Shown in pieces: positions 52,370 through 61,194 of a stretch of 64,000 nucleotides of DNA (within the stretch, counting starts at the first letter, position 1; the number at the start of each line of letters is the position of its first letter). Made by a program: the position numbers and the translations under genes. The notes under the pieces were generated by a model. That model was given only the letters and a program-made list of their open reading frames with translations, was not told the DNA's origin and did not search any database. Origin of the DNA: Hyphomicrobiales bacterium (GTDB lineage: Bacteria > Pseudomonadota > Alphaproteobacteria > Rhizobiales > Rhizobiaceae); assembly GCA_900469345.1 (NCBI GenBank), contig UBWZ01000007.1:62001-126000 (forward strand). Reading direction: 5' to 3'.

Positions 52370-52690
52370 ATGCGAAGGTTTTAGCTTCAAGGCCGGTCGG
52401 CGCCTGTGGCGAGCGTTGTTGCGCAAGGCAGCCATGCAAAACTGCGGACGGCGGCAGAGGGCATTCGAAGAAGCAAGGCGAGGGCGGAAGCGGTCAAAAT
52501 TTGCGGCTGGGTGCACGGTCACACAGCCCGAGCGGGAATGCGACGTCTTGGTGCGAGGGCCTCGGCCGGTGATCACGGACAGTCAAGCGGCCGGAAGGCC
52601 GGTCTGTCGATCGGCGGGCTTTCGCGATCCACCTTTTTCAGGGAGATCCGGCGACGCGGAAACGCCGACTTCATCCATGCTGTAGGCAGG
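52370..52690. other. Stretch without a convincing gene
   Basis: About 320 bp between the MarR promoter and the terminator of the next gene. Open frames exist on the plus strand (for example 52406-52723), but they have no recognisable domain, are rich in Arg and Gly and run into the terminator hairpin. I regard this stretch as non-coding or gene remnant. Confidence 0.5.
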
Positions 52691-52718
52691 AAAAAGGCGA
52701 CGGCACACTGCCGTCGCC
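52691..52718 (-). terminator. Rho-independent terminator of the small secreted-protein gene
   Basis: GGCGACGGC and GCCGTCGCC (52696-52704, 52710-52718) form a perfect 9-bp stem with a 5-base loop and, on the minus strand, are followed by five T residues. It starts 9 bases after the stop of the gene at 52727. Confidence 0.8.
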
Positions 52719-52726
52719 CTTAGTCA

Positions 52727-52951
52727 TTAGCGGCAGACACGAGTCGTTTTGACGACGACGTGGCCGTTGCGGTAGGTCTTGACCTTCTTGACGCGGCAGT
52801 CATGGCGCATCCGCTCATGGTGGTAACGCTGGGCGTAACGCGGAGCCGAACGTTCGGTGGTCGTTACGGTGACGCTGGCAGCCTGGGACTGCGGAGCGAC
52901 CGACAGGAGCGAAGCGAGTGCCATCGCCGAAGCAAGTACAAGATTTTTCAT
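52727..52951 (-). CDS. Small secreted basic protein
   Basis: A 74-residue protein with a clear Sec signal peptide (MKNLVLASAMALASLLSV...SQA) and a mature part of about 50 residues rich in Arg, His and Tyr (RYAQRYHHERMRHDC) with two cysteines near its ends that could pair. No named family is recognised. It has its own terminator and a GGTAATCCC-type weak leader. Function unknown; periplasmic location is likely. Confidence 0.75.
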   Translation of the reverse strand: MKNLVLASAMALASLLSVAPQSQAASVTVTTTERSAPRYAQRYHHERMRHDCRVKKVKTYRNGHVVVKTTRVCR

Positions 52952-53035
52952 GGGATTACCTTCTGGGGTTGCGAGCTCAGAACGCGGATCGGCAACGCTG
53001 GTTCCATCGCTTGCGGTGCGAAAATACGCTTTTTT

Positions 53036-53815
53036 TCAGCGCAGCAACCCCTGTCCGCCATCCACATAGATGGGCGTGCCGGTAATGTGTTTGGAGCGGT
53101 CCGATGCAAGGAAGAGGATGACGTCGGCAACGTCTTCGCTGTGGCCCGGTTTTCCGCCGCTAATGGGGATCTCGCCCTTGGGAAACTCCACCGGAACCTC
53201 GGTCTCGTCCTCGCCGCGGATCTTCGTATTGTCGTCGATCTCCGTGTCGATGGCGCCGGGGCAGACAGCGTTGACGCGGATTGCGTGCTTGCCGAGTTCG
53301 AGAGCGAGCTGCTGCACCATTGCGACCTGCGCTGCCTTGGTCGCCGAATAGGCGGTTGCGCCGGGGGTCGTGAACGTCCGGTTGCCGTTGATGGAGGAAA
53401 CGACGATGACTGAGCCGCCGGCCTTCTTCAGATGGGTCACTGTCGTATGGAAGGTGAGATAGGTGCCCCGCAGGTTGATGCGCATGGTCGCGTCCCACTC
53501 GTCGGGCTTCAGGTCGTCGATCGGCGCCCAGACACCGTTGACACCGGCATTAGCAACCACCACGTCCAGTCGCCCGAACTCGTTCACCAGCTTGTCGACC
53601 GCGGCCCGCATCTTCGCCTCGTCCGCGACGTCGGCCTCCAGCACAATGGCGCGTCCGCCATGATCGGTGATTTCGCGGGCCGTCTTTTCGATCTCGCTGA
53701 CTGTGCGCCCAAGCACACCGACCGCCGCACCTTCTCGGCCAAGCGCCAGTGCGGACGCCTTGCCAATGCCGGATCCCGCACCCGTGACGAGAGCTACGCG
53801 TCCCTGAAGTTCCAT
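53036..53815 (-). CDS. SDR-family oxidoreductase
   Basis: A 259-residue classical SDR: VTGAGSGIG cofactor motif, VANAG, catalytic serine in VVSSINGN and YSATK. Arginine in LGRTVSE after the second strand suggests NADP. It carries an acidic insert (DDNTKIRGEDETEVPVEF) near the substrate lid, giving it its own substrate profile. GAGGAG lies before the ATG at 53815. The gene stands alone with no pathway context. Confidence 0.9.
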   Translation of the reverse strand: MELQGRVALVTGAGSGIGKASALALGREGAAVGVLGRTVSEIEKTAREITDHGGRAIVLEADVADEAKMRAAVDKLVNEFGRLDVVVANAGVNGVWAPIDDLKPDEWDATMRINLRGTYLTFHTTVTHLKKAGGSVIVVSSINGNRTFTTPGATAYSATKAAQVAMVQQLALELGKHAIRVNAVCPGAIDTEIDDNTKIRGEDETEVPVEFPKGEIPISGGKPGHSEDVADVILFLASDRSKHITGTPIYVDGGQGLLR

Positions 53816-53981
53816 CTTATGCTCCTCAAAATTCCGACGGCACGCCGTGCCGCCGGTGGAGGGAACGGAAGACCTCCATCGAGGTTCCCACGGCAAGCCT
53901 GCCATTCGGCCGCGCAAGAGCGGTGGTTTTCCGAGCAAGCAGCGCGGTTGGATACTTCAGGCGCAGTATATGGGTCGCGTG

Positions 53982-54401
53982 TCAGCCAAGCTTGACTTCG
54001 CCGCCGTCCTCACCGTCCCAGTAATGAATCCGCTCGGCATGAACCTTGATCATCACGATGTCGGGGGTATCGATACCGTCCTCGAACCAATGGTCGATAT
54101 CCGCATTCCAGTGCTTCTCGAACTGATCCTTGTCACGGATGAGTTCGGCCGTGCCTTCTACAGCGACGGCGAATTGCTTCGAGCCTTGAAATGTCAGCGA
54201 GACCGTCGGCTGGCGTTCGATATCGGACACCATCCGGGAGCGCTCCCAGGTGAAGTAGTAGGAATCGCCGTCGTAGGTGACGTCGCGGTTGTTGCTCATC
54301 GGCCGCGCCGCGATCGCTTTGCCCTCTGTCAGCGTGCACAGCATGGCGATATCGATGTCGCGCATCTTCTCGGCGACATCCGGAAGGCTCATTCCACTCA
54401 T
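53982..54401 (-). CDS. Pyridoxamine 5'-phosphate oxidase-like (general stress protein 26 type)
   Basis: A 139-residue split-barrel flavin-binding protein: MRDIDIAMLCTLTEGKAIAARPMS, YYFTWERSRMVSDIERQPTVSLTF and AVAVEGTAELI are standard for the general-stress FMN/FAD-binding family. It is too short and lacks residues for true PdxH. GAGGAG precedes ATG 54401. Probably a cytoplasmic stress protein with flavin or F420-like cofactor; substrate unknown. Confidence 0.88.
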   Translation of the reverse strand: MSGMSLPDVAEKMRDIDIAMLCTLTEGKAIAARPMSNNRDVTYDGDSYYFTWERSRMVSDIERQPTVSLTFQGSKQFAVAVEGTAELIRDKDQFEKHWNADIDHWFEDGIDTPDIVMIKVHAERIHYWDGEDGGEVKLG

Positions 54402-54454
54402 TTGGTAACTCCTCGGGTTCGCGGTCAGAACCCCAAGGCGAGCGGTTCGTTCCC

Positions 54455-55555
54455 TCAGCGGATGTTCAGCGCTGTGCGGATATCGTCGTCGCTCTCCATC
54501 TTCTGCACGACGACGCCGCACCATCCCAGCCCGTCATAGTCCTCGTAACCCAGAGTCCGGGCATAGGCGACGATGTGGCCGTTGTTGTCGTAATAGCTGC
54601 CCGAGGCCTGTCCGCCCTGGCCGGCCAGCGCGAAATGCGAGAAAAGCAAAGCGGGATTGGTGGTGGCGATGACCCGGCTCGTGCCGTCCAACAGCATGAC
54701 CGTCGTCTTTGCGGCCACATGCGGCGGCAGGTTGGCTTCCTTGTCGACGATCGACTGTCCTTGGTTGTGCCAGTCGAAATAGACGCCGAGCATGCCCAGC
54801 AGCTTGCCATCGAGCTTGCCGCCCTCGCGAATACCGGTCGCGTAGACGAGAACGTTCTGGTTGTCGTGGGGCGCGGAAGGCTTCACCTCGTCGACGGCGT
54901 AGTCATCGCCGGAGGCGAGCCGACGGGCGGCCGCTACCCATGCCTCGCCCGCCAGCGACGTGCCGATCATCTTTCGCTGAAATTTCGGATTGGCGGAAGC
55001 GATGACGGTGCCGGACAGATCGGTCATGACCAGATCGAGATAGACCGTGTAGAACCGGTTGATGACGCCCAGACGCTCGGCAGCATATGCCTTCCTGGAA
55101 GAATCCGGCTCCTGCAATGCCTGCCACAGTGCGGTATCCGTCGCCCACCAGCGGACGTCGGCCGTGCGTTCGAAAAGATTGCGCACGATCAACTGCACGA
55201 GCGTCTGCGCCAGGTCGGTGAGCCGGACGCCTTCCATCTCGCTGACCAGCGAATCTGCCATGGACCGGCTGAGGCCGATGCGGCTCAGCACGTTGGCCTC
55301 GAACTTCGAGGCGATATCGGTCGCGATCTGGGCCAGGCGCTGGACTTCGTTGGCAACCACTGCAAAGCCCTTGCCCATCTCGCCCGCGCGTGCAGCCTCG
55401 ATCAGGGCGTTGATGGCCAAAAGCTTGATCTGCTTGACGACGTGCGTGTTGTCGGCGCTGAAGCGCTCCAGATCCTGACCGATCCCTTCCGTGACAACCC
55501 GCATCGAGCGCGGAGTGGCGGCATTCCGCTGCTTTTCTACCTCAAGAGGAATCAT
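54455..55555 (-). CDS. Soluble chemoreceptor-like protein with MCP tip before a Cache domain
   Basis: A 366-residue protein without membrane segments. Residues about 20-90 carry the chemoreceptor signalling tip ([19 protein letters not shown] and [10 protein letters not shown]), but the HAMP and long methylation helices are missing. The following ~260 residues form a Cache-like sensor domain ([36 protein letters not shown]). Ordinary receptors have the sensor first. It may act as a cytoplasmic sensor joining receptor arrays through its short hairpin. The start at 55555 has only a weak ribosome site. No che genes are near. Confidence 0.8.
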   Translation of the reverse strand: MIPLEVEKQRNAATPRSMRVVTEGIGQDLERFSADNTHVVKQIKLLAINALIEAARAGEMGKGFAVVANEVQRLAQIATDIASKFEANVLSRIGLSRSMADSLVSEMEGVRLTDLAQTLVQLIVRNLFERTADVRWWATDTALWQALQEPDSSRKAYAAERLGVINRFYTVYLDLVMTDLSGTVIASANPKFQRKMIGTSLAGEAWVAAARRLASGDDYAVDEVKPSAPHDNQNVLVYATGIREGGKLDGKLLGMLGVYFDWHNQGQSIVDKEANLPPHVAAKTTVMLLDGTSRVIATTNPALLFSHFALAGQGGQASGSYYDNNGHIVAYARTLGYEDYDGLGWCGVVVQKMESDDDIRTALNIR

Positions 55556-55740
55556 AAGAACGTCCTGAAATGAGAATGGATAAAAACATGATTACCATTC
55601 GATTTTCACATGGGACAGTTTGCGCTTCGTTAATTCTGCGTGGTCAAAGCGAGTAAAAACCTGCGGAGTGCAGGTAATTTTCGGCCCGGAACCTTAGCTG
55701 GCGAGAACAGTTACCGGACTGTCACAAATGGAGGCCGTCG

Positions 55741-56241
55741 ATGCGCGCGCTGCTTGCAACCCTTCTCTTCACATCACTTCTGGCTCCCGCCACCGTCTCC
55801 GCGGCAGAGGGGGATTTCCTCAAGCCGCTGGCAGGTCAGTGGAAGGGCAACGGCATGGTGCTCACCCGCATCGGCGCCAAGCCTGTCAATGTGAGCTGCG
55901 GTTTCGATATCGGCGCCGGTGCCTCGAACCTCTCGATGGATGGCACCTGCCGCGGCCTGCTCGTCGTGCGTCGGAGCATTGCCGCCAATATCAACACGAA
56001 CGGACAGAGGTATTCCGGGACCTATACCGGGCCGTCCGGCATGCCGTCTTCCCTGTCCGGCAGCCGCAAGGGCAATGCCATCAACCTTGCGGTCCGCTGG
56101 GCGCGGGAGACCAATGGCGACCGCAATGCGACCATGGTGCTGGAAAAAGTGGCCGACAACCGGCTTCGCCTGCAGACGATCGACAAGGACCCTGCGACGG
56201 GCAAGTCGGTCGTAACCAGCAGGATAGACCTAACCCGATAG
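55741..56241 (+). CDS. Secreted hypothetical protein
   Basis: A 166-residue protein with a Sec signal peptide (MRALLATLLFTSLLAPATVSAAE) and a beta-rich body (LAGQWKGNGMVLTR..., YSGTYTGPSG, RLRLQTIDKD) that looks like a small lipocalin-like barrel. Two cysteines, in NVSCGF and DGTCRG, may form a disulphide. GGAGG precedes the ATG. I do not recognise a characterised family. It lies beside the Pmp3 peptide gene, with no clear link. Confidence 0.75.
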   Translation: MRALLATLLFTSLLAPATVSAAEGDFLKPLAGQWKGNGMVLTRIGAKPVNVSCGFDIGAGASNLSMDGTCRGLLVVRRSIAANINTNGQRYSGTYTGPSGMPSSLSGSRKGNAINLAVRWARETNGDRNATMVLEKVADNRLRLQTIDKDPATGKSVVTSRIDLTR

Positions 56242-56310
56242 GGCGGAATCGCTCTGAACCTTTCAGGACCGAGTGCGTTGTGTCCCGACCAAAACATCGG
56301 GAGACATTTC

Positions 56311-56469
56311 TTGGATATTATCCGCGTATTGCTCGCCTTCCTTCTGCCGCCGCTCGGCGTCTTTCTTCAGGTCGGCCTCGGACTGCAGTTCTGGCTGAAC
56401 ATTCTCCTGACGCTGTGCGGCTGGCTGCCAGGCATTGTACACGCTCTGTGGGTCATCCTGCGGAGGTAG
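56311..56469 (+). CDS. YqaE/Pmp3-family membrane peptide
   Basis: A 52-residue peptide that is almost wholly two hydrophobic segments: LDIIRVLLAFLLPPLGVFLQ and FWLNILLTLCGWLPGIVHAL, the canonical Pmp3 pattern (LPPLGVFL, N-x2-LT-x-GW-x-PG-x2-HA). TTG 56311 follows GGGAGA and fits the family start; an in-frame upstream ATG would add an unrelated extension. The family is stress-induced and affects membrane potential. It overlaps the end of the opposing regulator gene by 17 bp. Confidence 0.85.
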   Translation: MDIIRVLLAFLLPPLGVFLQVGLGLQFWLNILLTLCGWLPGIVHALWVILRR

Positions 56470-57427
56470 AGCGAGCATTGAGCCGGCGCCTTGTATCCCG
56501 GGGGCTCTCTGCAAAACTCGATCGGTAGCAGCGCGAGAATGCCGAGGCCGAATTGAAACCTGTCTCGGCGGCGATTTCGACGAAGCTGGCCCGCGTTTCG
56601 ATCACCTTCCGGCGGGCGGCATTCAATCTCAAGGCGAGATAGTGCTCGTGCGGAACGACACCCAGGATCGTTTTAAACAGATCCTGCAGCCGCCTGGCGC
56701 TGACGCCGCAGCGTCTGGCCAATTTCTCAAGCGAGAGCGGCGCTTCCACCGTCTCTTCCATGATCCTGACTGCTGCCTGGACGCGGGGGTCGATGATCCG
56801 CAGGCTGCCGACAGACGGCATTTGCAGCAGGTCGCCGCGGGTACGTTGCTGTTCGTAGATAAACAGTCGGGAGACCTCCAGCGCCAGTGAATAGCCGTGG
56901 GCGCGACGGATCAGCTCCAGCATCAGGTCGAGGGTTGGAAGCGAACCGCCGGTCGTGATCCGCTTGCCGTCGATCACGAAGCGTTCGCGCACCATGGTGA
57001 CCTGAGGGTAGGCGCCGGCAAACTCCTCGAAATCCTCCCAGTGCGTCGTTGCCGAGAACCCGTCGAGAAGGCTGGTCTCCGCAAGTACGAACGAGCCCGC
57101 CTCTATTCCGGCGACCAGCGATCGGTGGCGTGCCGTCTGCGACAGCTGGAACCTCAGGTCCCGGGTGGCATGCCTTTTCCAGTTATAGCTGGCGAGAACG
57201 AAAAGCGGATCGCTTTCCCGTGTCGGACGGAACGGTCCGCTCACCGGCACCGGTATGCCACTCTTCGTGTCAATGCTCCGCCCGTCCGGAGAATACAGCG
57301 TCCAGCCGTACAGATCACGCCCTGCAATGCGATTGGCGGCACGCAGGGGCTCGATTACCGACGCGGCAAGAATGAGATTGATCTCCGGTAGGACGAGGAT
57401 ATCGACATGCTGAATTTCCCCCTCCAT
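56453..57427 (-). CDS. GlxA-type AraC regulator, probably of carnitine catabolism (CdhR-like)
   Basis: A 324-residue regulator with an N-terminal DJ-1/PfpI-like domain (VDILVLPEINLILAASVIEPLRAAN, with SLVAGIEAGSFVLAE in place of the catalytic Cys motif) and a C-terminal AraC helix-turn-helix (LSLEKLARRCGVSARRLQDLFK). This architecture is that of CdhR/GbdR in Pseudomonas, activators of carnitine and glycine-betaine genes. It is divergent from the carnitine operon with 109 bp between starts, so it should control it. Confidence 0.9.
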   Translation of the reverse strand: MEGEIQHVDILVLPEINLILAASVIEPLRAANRIAGRDLYGWTLYSPDGRSIDTKSGIPVPVSGPFRPTRESDPLFVLASYNWKRHATRDLRFQLSQTARHRSLVAGIEAGSFVLAETSLLDGFSATTHWEDFEEFAGAYPQVTMVRERFVIDGKRITTGGSLPTLDLMLELIRRAHGYSLALEVSRLFIYEQQRTRGDLLQMPSVGSLRIIDPRVQAAVRIMEETVEAPLSLEKLARRCGVSARRLQDLFKTILGVVPHEHYLALRLNAARRKVIETRASFVEIAAETGFNSASAFSRCYRSSFAESPRDTRRRLNARSTSAG

Positions 57428-57536
57428 GAAACGCCACCTCCCTGATTTCCGATAATGTATAGAAACTGTCCGGTGTGGGAAAGCAATCCGGTCGCCTCCG
57501 GTTCGTAGTGACGCCATACGAAAAGGGAGGGGAACC

Positions 57537-58439
57537 ATGCCGCTCGAGATGAACCGAGATGTCTTCATCACCTGCGCCGTCACGGGTGCAGGCGACACGA
57601 CGGGGCGATCATCGCATGTGCCGATCACGCCGAAGCAGATTGCCGACTCGGCGATCGACGCGGCCAAGGCCGGTGCTGCCGTTGTCCATTGCCACGTGCG
57701 CAATCCGGAGACGGGGGCGGCAGCCCGCAACATCGATCTCTACCGCGAGGTCACCGACCGGATCCGTGCGGCCGATGTGGACGTCGTCCTCAACCTGACG
57801 GCCGGCATGGGCGGCGATCTGGTGTTCGGCAATGTCGAGGCGCCGTTCCCGGTCAATCCCAATGGCACCGACATGGCGGGCGCGACGGAGCGCGTCGCGC
57901 ATGTGGCCGAGTGCCTGCCCGAGATCTGCACGCTCGATTGCGGCACGATGAACTTCTCGCTCGGCGATTACGTGATGACCAACACGCCGTCCATGCTGCG
58001 TGAAATGGCCCGGCAGATGACTGCGCTCGGCGTCCGCCCTGAGATCGAGGCGTTCGACACGGGCCATCTCTGGTTTGCAAAACAGCTTGTCGAGGAAGGG
58101 TTGATCGAGGACCCCGTTCTGATCCAGCTCTGCATGGGCATTCCGTGGGGCGCTCCCGACGATCTCAACACCTTCATGGCCATGGTCAACAACGTGCCGA
58201 AGCACTGGACGTTTTCGGCGTTCTCGATCGGCCGCAATGCACTTGCCTATCCGGCGGCGGCGGTGCTGGCCGGCGGCAACGTCCGGGTCGGGCTCGAGGA
58301 CAATCTCTACGTCGGCAAGGGCCAGCTCGCCACCAATGCGCAACTGGTCGAAAAGGCCGTGGGCGTCATCGAAGGCATGGGCGCCAAAATTATCGGCCCC
58401 GCGCAGGTTCGTGAAAAACTCAAGCTGACGAAGCGGTGA
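57537..58439 (+). CDS. BKACE family enzyme: 3-dehydrocarnitine cleavage
   Basis: A 300-residue beta-keto acid cleavage enzyme (DUF849) with the zinc ligands in AAVVHCHVRNPETG, NLTAGMGGD and a late LMAMVNNVPKHWTFSAF region. The family condenses a beta-keto acid with acetyl-CoA. In carnitine breakdown it turns 3-dehydrocarnitine into betainyl-CoA and acetoacetate. It starts the operon, and the dehydrogenase that makes its substrate follows 4 bp later. GGGAGGGG precedes the ATG. Confidence 0.93.
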   Translation: MPLEMNRDVFITCAVTGAGDTTGRSSHVPITPKQIADSAIDAAKAGAAVVHCHVRNPETGAAARNIDLYREVTDRIRAADVDVVLNLTAGMGGDLVFGNVEAPFPVNPNGTDMAGATERVAHVAECLPEICTLDCGTMNFSLGDYVMTNTPSMLREMARQMTALGVRPEIEAFDTGHLWFAKQLVEEGLIEDPVLIQLCMGIPWGAPDDLNTFMAMVNNVPKHWTFSAFSIGRNALAYPAAAVLAGGNVRVGLEDNLYVGKGQLATNAQLVEKAVGVIEGMGAKIIGPAQVREKLKLTKR

Positions 58440-58443
58440 TCCC

Positions 58444-59946
58444 ATGACCAGCATTCAGAAGGCTGCCTGCATCGGCGGCGGCGTCATCGGCGGAGCCTGG
58501 GCCGCGCGCTTCCTGCTCGGCGGCATCGACGTCGCCATGTACGACCCGCATCCCGAGGCAAAACGGATCGTCGGCGAGGTGATCGCCAATGCCGAGCGCG
58601 CCTATGCCATGCTGACCATGGCGCCGCTCCCGCCCAAGGGAACCCTGACGTTTTATCCCACCATCGAGGAAGCGGTCGAGGGCGCCGACTGGATCCAGGA
58701 AAGCGTACCGGAACGCGTCGACCTGAAGCGCAGCGTCATCACCCAGATCGATGCGGCAGCCAACCCGGAAGCGCTGATCGGCTCGTCCACCTCCGGCATC
58801 ATGCCGACCGACCTTCAGCGCGACATGAAGCATCCGGAGCGGATGTTCGTCGCACACCCCTACAATCCGGTCTATCTGCTGCCGCTCGCAGAACTCGTCG
58901 GCGGCATGAAGACAAGTCCCGCGACGCTGGAGCTTGCCAAGGCGCGGCTTGCCCCGATCGGCATGGTCGGCGTCATCCTCAAGAAGGAGATCGAGGCTTT
59001 TGTCGGCGACCGTCTGCTTGAGGCCGTCTGGCGCGAGGGCCTCTGGCTGATTCATGACGATATCTGCGACACGGAAACGCTCGACGACGTGATCCGCTAT
59101 TCCTTCGGCATCCGCTGGGCCCAGATGGGCATGTTCGAAACCTACCGCATTGCCGGCGGCGAGGCCGGCATGCGTCACTTCCTGGCGCAGTTCGGCCCCT
59201 GCCTCTCCTGGCCCTGGACGAAGCTGACTGATGTGGTTGATCTAGACGATGCGCTGGTCGACAAGATCGCAGGCCAGTCCGATGCCCAGTCCGGCGCGCG
59301 CGGCATCCGCGAGCTCGAGCGGATCCGCGACGAAAACCTGGTCGGCATCATGCAGGCGCTGAAGGGCGCCGATGGCGGCAAGGGCTGGGGCGCCGGCAAG
59401 ATCCTGGCCGGGTTCGAGAAGCATCTCTGGTCACAGGGCGGCGCGAAGAGCGGCGGGCGCGTGGCAGAGCCCGATTATTCAACACCCCTGCGGCTCGTCT
59501 ATACCAAGGTGAGCCCCGCCTGGGTCGATTACAACGGCCATATGACCGAGCACCGCTACCTGCAGGTCTTCGGCGATACGTCCGACGCATTGCTGCGGCT
59601 GATCGGCGTCGACTTCGCCTATGTGGAAGCGGGCCACAGCTACTACACGGTCGAGACCCATATCCGGCATCTCGGCGAAGCAAAGCTCGGACAGCGCATC
59701 CATTCCACCCTCCAGCTTCTCTCGACGGACGACAAGCGCATCCGCTTTTTCACCACCATCCACGATTCGGAAACGGGCGACGCTTTGGCAACGGCCGAAC
59801 AGCTGATGCTGCACGTGGACAGCAAGGCGGGTAAATCCGTTGGCGCGCCGGCAGAGGTGCTCGATCGGTTGCAACCGATCGCGCAGGCCCATGCGCGGTT
59901 GACCGAGCCCGAAGGAACAGGCCGCTTCGTCGGGCAGAAGCGCTAG
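58444..59946 (+). CDS. L-carnitine 3-dehydrogenase fused to betainyl-CoA thioesterase
   Basis: A 500-residue fusion. Residues 1-~320 are a 3-hydroxyacyl-CoA-dehydrogenase-like NAD domain (IGGGVIGGAWAARFL) with VAHPYNPVYLLPL and AFVGDRLLEA of carnitine dehydrogenases. Residues ~345-490 are a hot-dog thioesterase (VSPAWVDYNGHMTEHRYL). The fused form was characterised in Sinorhizobium meliloti: the first half oxidises L-carnitine, the second releases glycine betaine from the betainyl-CoA made by BKACE. Both ends of the three-step route are thus in one protein. Confidence 0.94.
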   Translation: MTSIQKAACIGGGVIGGAWAARFLLGGIDVAMYDPHPEAKRIVGEVIANAERAYAMLTMAPLPPKGTLTFYPTIEEAVEGADWIQESVPERVDLKRSVITQIDAAANPEALIGSSTSGIMPTDLQRDMKHPERMFVAHPYNPVYLLPLAELVGGMKTSPATLELAKARLAPIGMVGVILKKEIEAFVGDRLLEAVWREGLWLIHDDICDTETLDDVIRYSFGIRWAQMGMFETYRIAGGEAGMRHFLAQFGPCLSWPWTKLTDVVDLDDALVDKIAGQSDAQSGARGIRELERIRDENLVGIMQALKGADGGKGWGAGKILAGFEKHLWSQGGAKSGGRVAEPDYSTPLRLVYTKVSPAWVDYNGHMTEHRYLQVFGDTSDALLRLIGVDFAYVEAGHSYYTVETHIRHLGEAKLGQRIHSTLQLLSTDDKRIRFFTTIHDSETGDALATAEQLMLHVDSKAGKSVGAPAEVLDRLQPIAQAHARLTEPEGTGRFVGQKR

Positions 59947-60032
59947 CGGGAAGCGAGCCCCCACGGGAGGGGGGCGTTCTCGCAGTCGACCTGTGGCATC
60001 AAGGTGCCGGCGACATCAAGGAGGAAGACGTC

Positions 60033-61193
60033 ATGGACTTCGGACTGACCGGCGAACAGGAGATGATCGTCAACACCGTTCGCGATTTCGTGCAAACGGA
60101 AATCTATCCTTACGAGAACGAAGTCGAGAGGAGTGGCCACGTGCCGCCCGAACTCGGCAGGGAGATCGCCGCCAAGTGCCGCGAGATCGGCTTCTTTGCC
60201 TGCAACTTTCCGGAGGATGTCGGCGGTGCCGGCCTCGACCACACCTCGTTCACGCTCGTTGAGCGCGAACTTGGCCGCGGCTCCATGGCGCTGACCGTCT
60301 TTTTCGGGCGTCCCTCCGGCATTCTCATGGCCTGCGAGGGCGAACAGCGGGACCGTTACCTGCTACCGGCCGTGCGCGGCGAGAAATTCGATGCTTTGGC
60401 GATGACCGAACCGGATGCCGGATCGGACGTGCGCGGCATGAAGTGCTTTGCCCGCCGCGACGGCGACGATTGGGTCGTCAATGGCACCAAGCATTTCATC
60501 TCGCACGCCAACATCGCCGATTTCGTCATTGTCTTCATCGCCACCGGGGAAGAGGAGACGCCGCGCGGGCGCAAGAAGCTGATCACCTGCTTCCTCGTCG
60601 ACCGCGGAACGCCCGGGTTCGAGATCAAGGAGGGGTATAGCTCCGTATCGCATCGCGGCTACCAGAACTGCATCCTGACCTTCGACGATTGCCGCCTGCC
60701 GTCCTCGCAGATCCTCGGCGAGTTGCACAAAGGGTTCGACATCGCCAATACCTGGCTTTACGCGACCCGCCTGACGGTAGCTGCGACCTCGGTCGGACGC
60801 GCCCGCCGGGCATTCGACTATGCCCTCGGCTACGCGGCCGATCGCAAGCAGTTCGGCAAACCGATCAGTGCGAACCAGGGCGTTTCCTTCAAGCTTGCCG
60901 ACATGATCACCGAGATCGATGCCGCCGATCTTCTGACGCTGTCTGCCGCCTGGCGACTGGACCAGGGGCTGCCCGCCAACCGCGAGATCGCATCGGCGAA
61001 ACTCTACGCCACCGAGATGCTGGCACGGGTGACGGACGAGGCGATCCAGATCTACGGCGGGATGGGACTGATGGACGACCTTCCGCTCGCAAGGTTCTGG
61101 CGCGATGCCCGCGTCGAACGCATCTGGGACGGGACGTCGGAGATCCAGCGGCATATCATCAGCCGTGACCTGCTGCGTCCGCTCGGAGCCTGA
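60033..61193 (+). CDS. Acyl-CoA dehydrogenase, possibly gamma-butyrobetainyl-CoA dehydrogenase
   Basis: A 386-residue flavoprotein with the family order DFGLTGEQEMIVNTV, MTEPDAGSDVRGMKC, QFGKPISANQG, and IYGGMGLMDDLPLARFWRDARVERIWDGTSEI with the late catalytic Glu region. It would introduce a double bond into an acyl-CoA. In a carnitine operon next to a CoA ligase and hydratase the natural substrate is gamma-butyrobetainyl-CoA, giving crotonobetainyl-CoA. That assignment is inference. AAGGAGG precedes the ATG. Confidence 0.85.
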   Translation: MDFGLTGEQEMIVNTVRDFVQTEIYPYENEVERSGHVPPELGREIAAKCREIGFFACNFPEDVGGAGLDHTSFTLVERELGRGSMALTVFFGRPSGILMACEGEQRDRYLLPAVRGEKFDALAMTEPDAGSDVRGMKCFARRDGDDWVVNGTKHFISHANIADFVIVFIATGEEETPRGRKKLITCFLVDRGTPGFEIKEGYSSVSHRGYQNCILTFDDCRLPSSQILGELHKGFDIANTWLYATRLTVAATSVGRARRAFDYALGYAADRKQFGKPISANQGVSFKLADMITEIDAADLLTLSAAWRLDQGLPANREIASAKLYATEMLARVTDEAIQIYGGMGLMDDLPLARFWRDARVERIWDGTSEIQRHIISRDLLRPLGA

Positions 61194-61194
61194 G

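Noticed and set aside
52406..52723. Plus-strand 105-codon frame between marR and the small secreted-protein gene
   Set aside because: No ribosome site, no domain, Arg/Gly-rich composition, and its end overlaps a terminator hairpin for the opposite strand.
56263..56514. Minus-strand 83-codon frame opposite the Pmp3 peptide
   Set aside because: The plus-strand frame matches the Pmp3 pattern almost residue for residue, while the minus frame has no recognisable feature and overlaps the regulator's 3' end.
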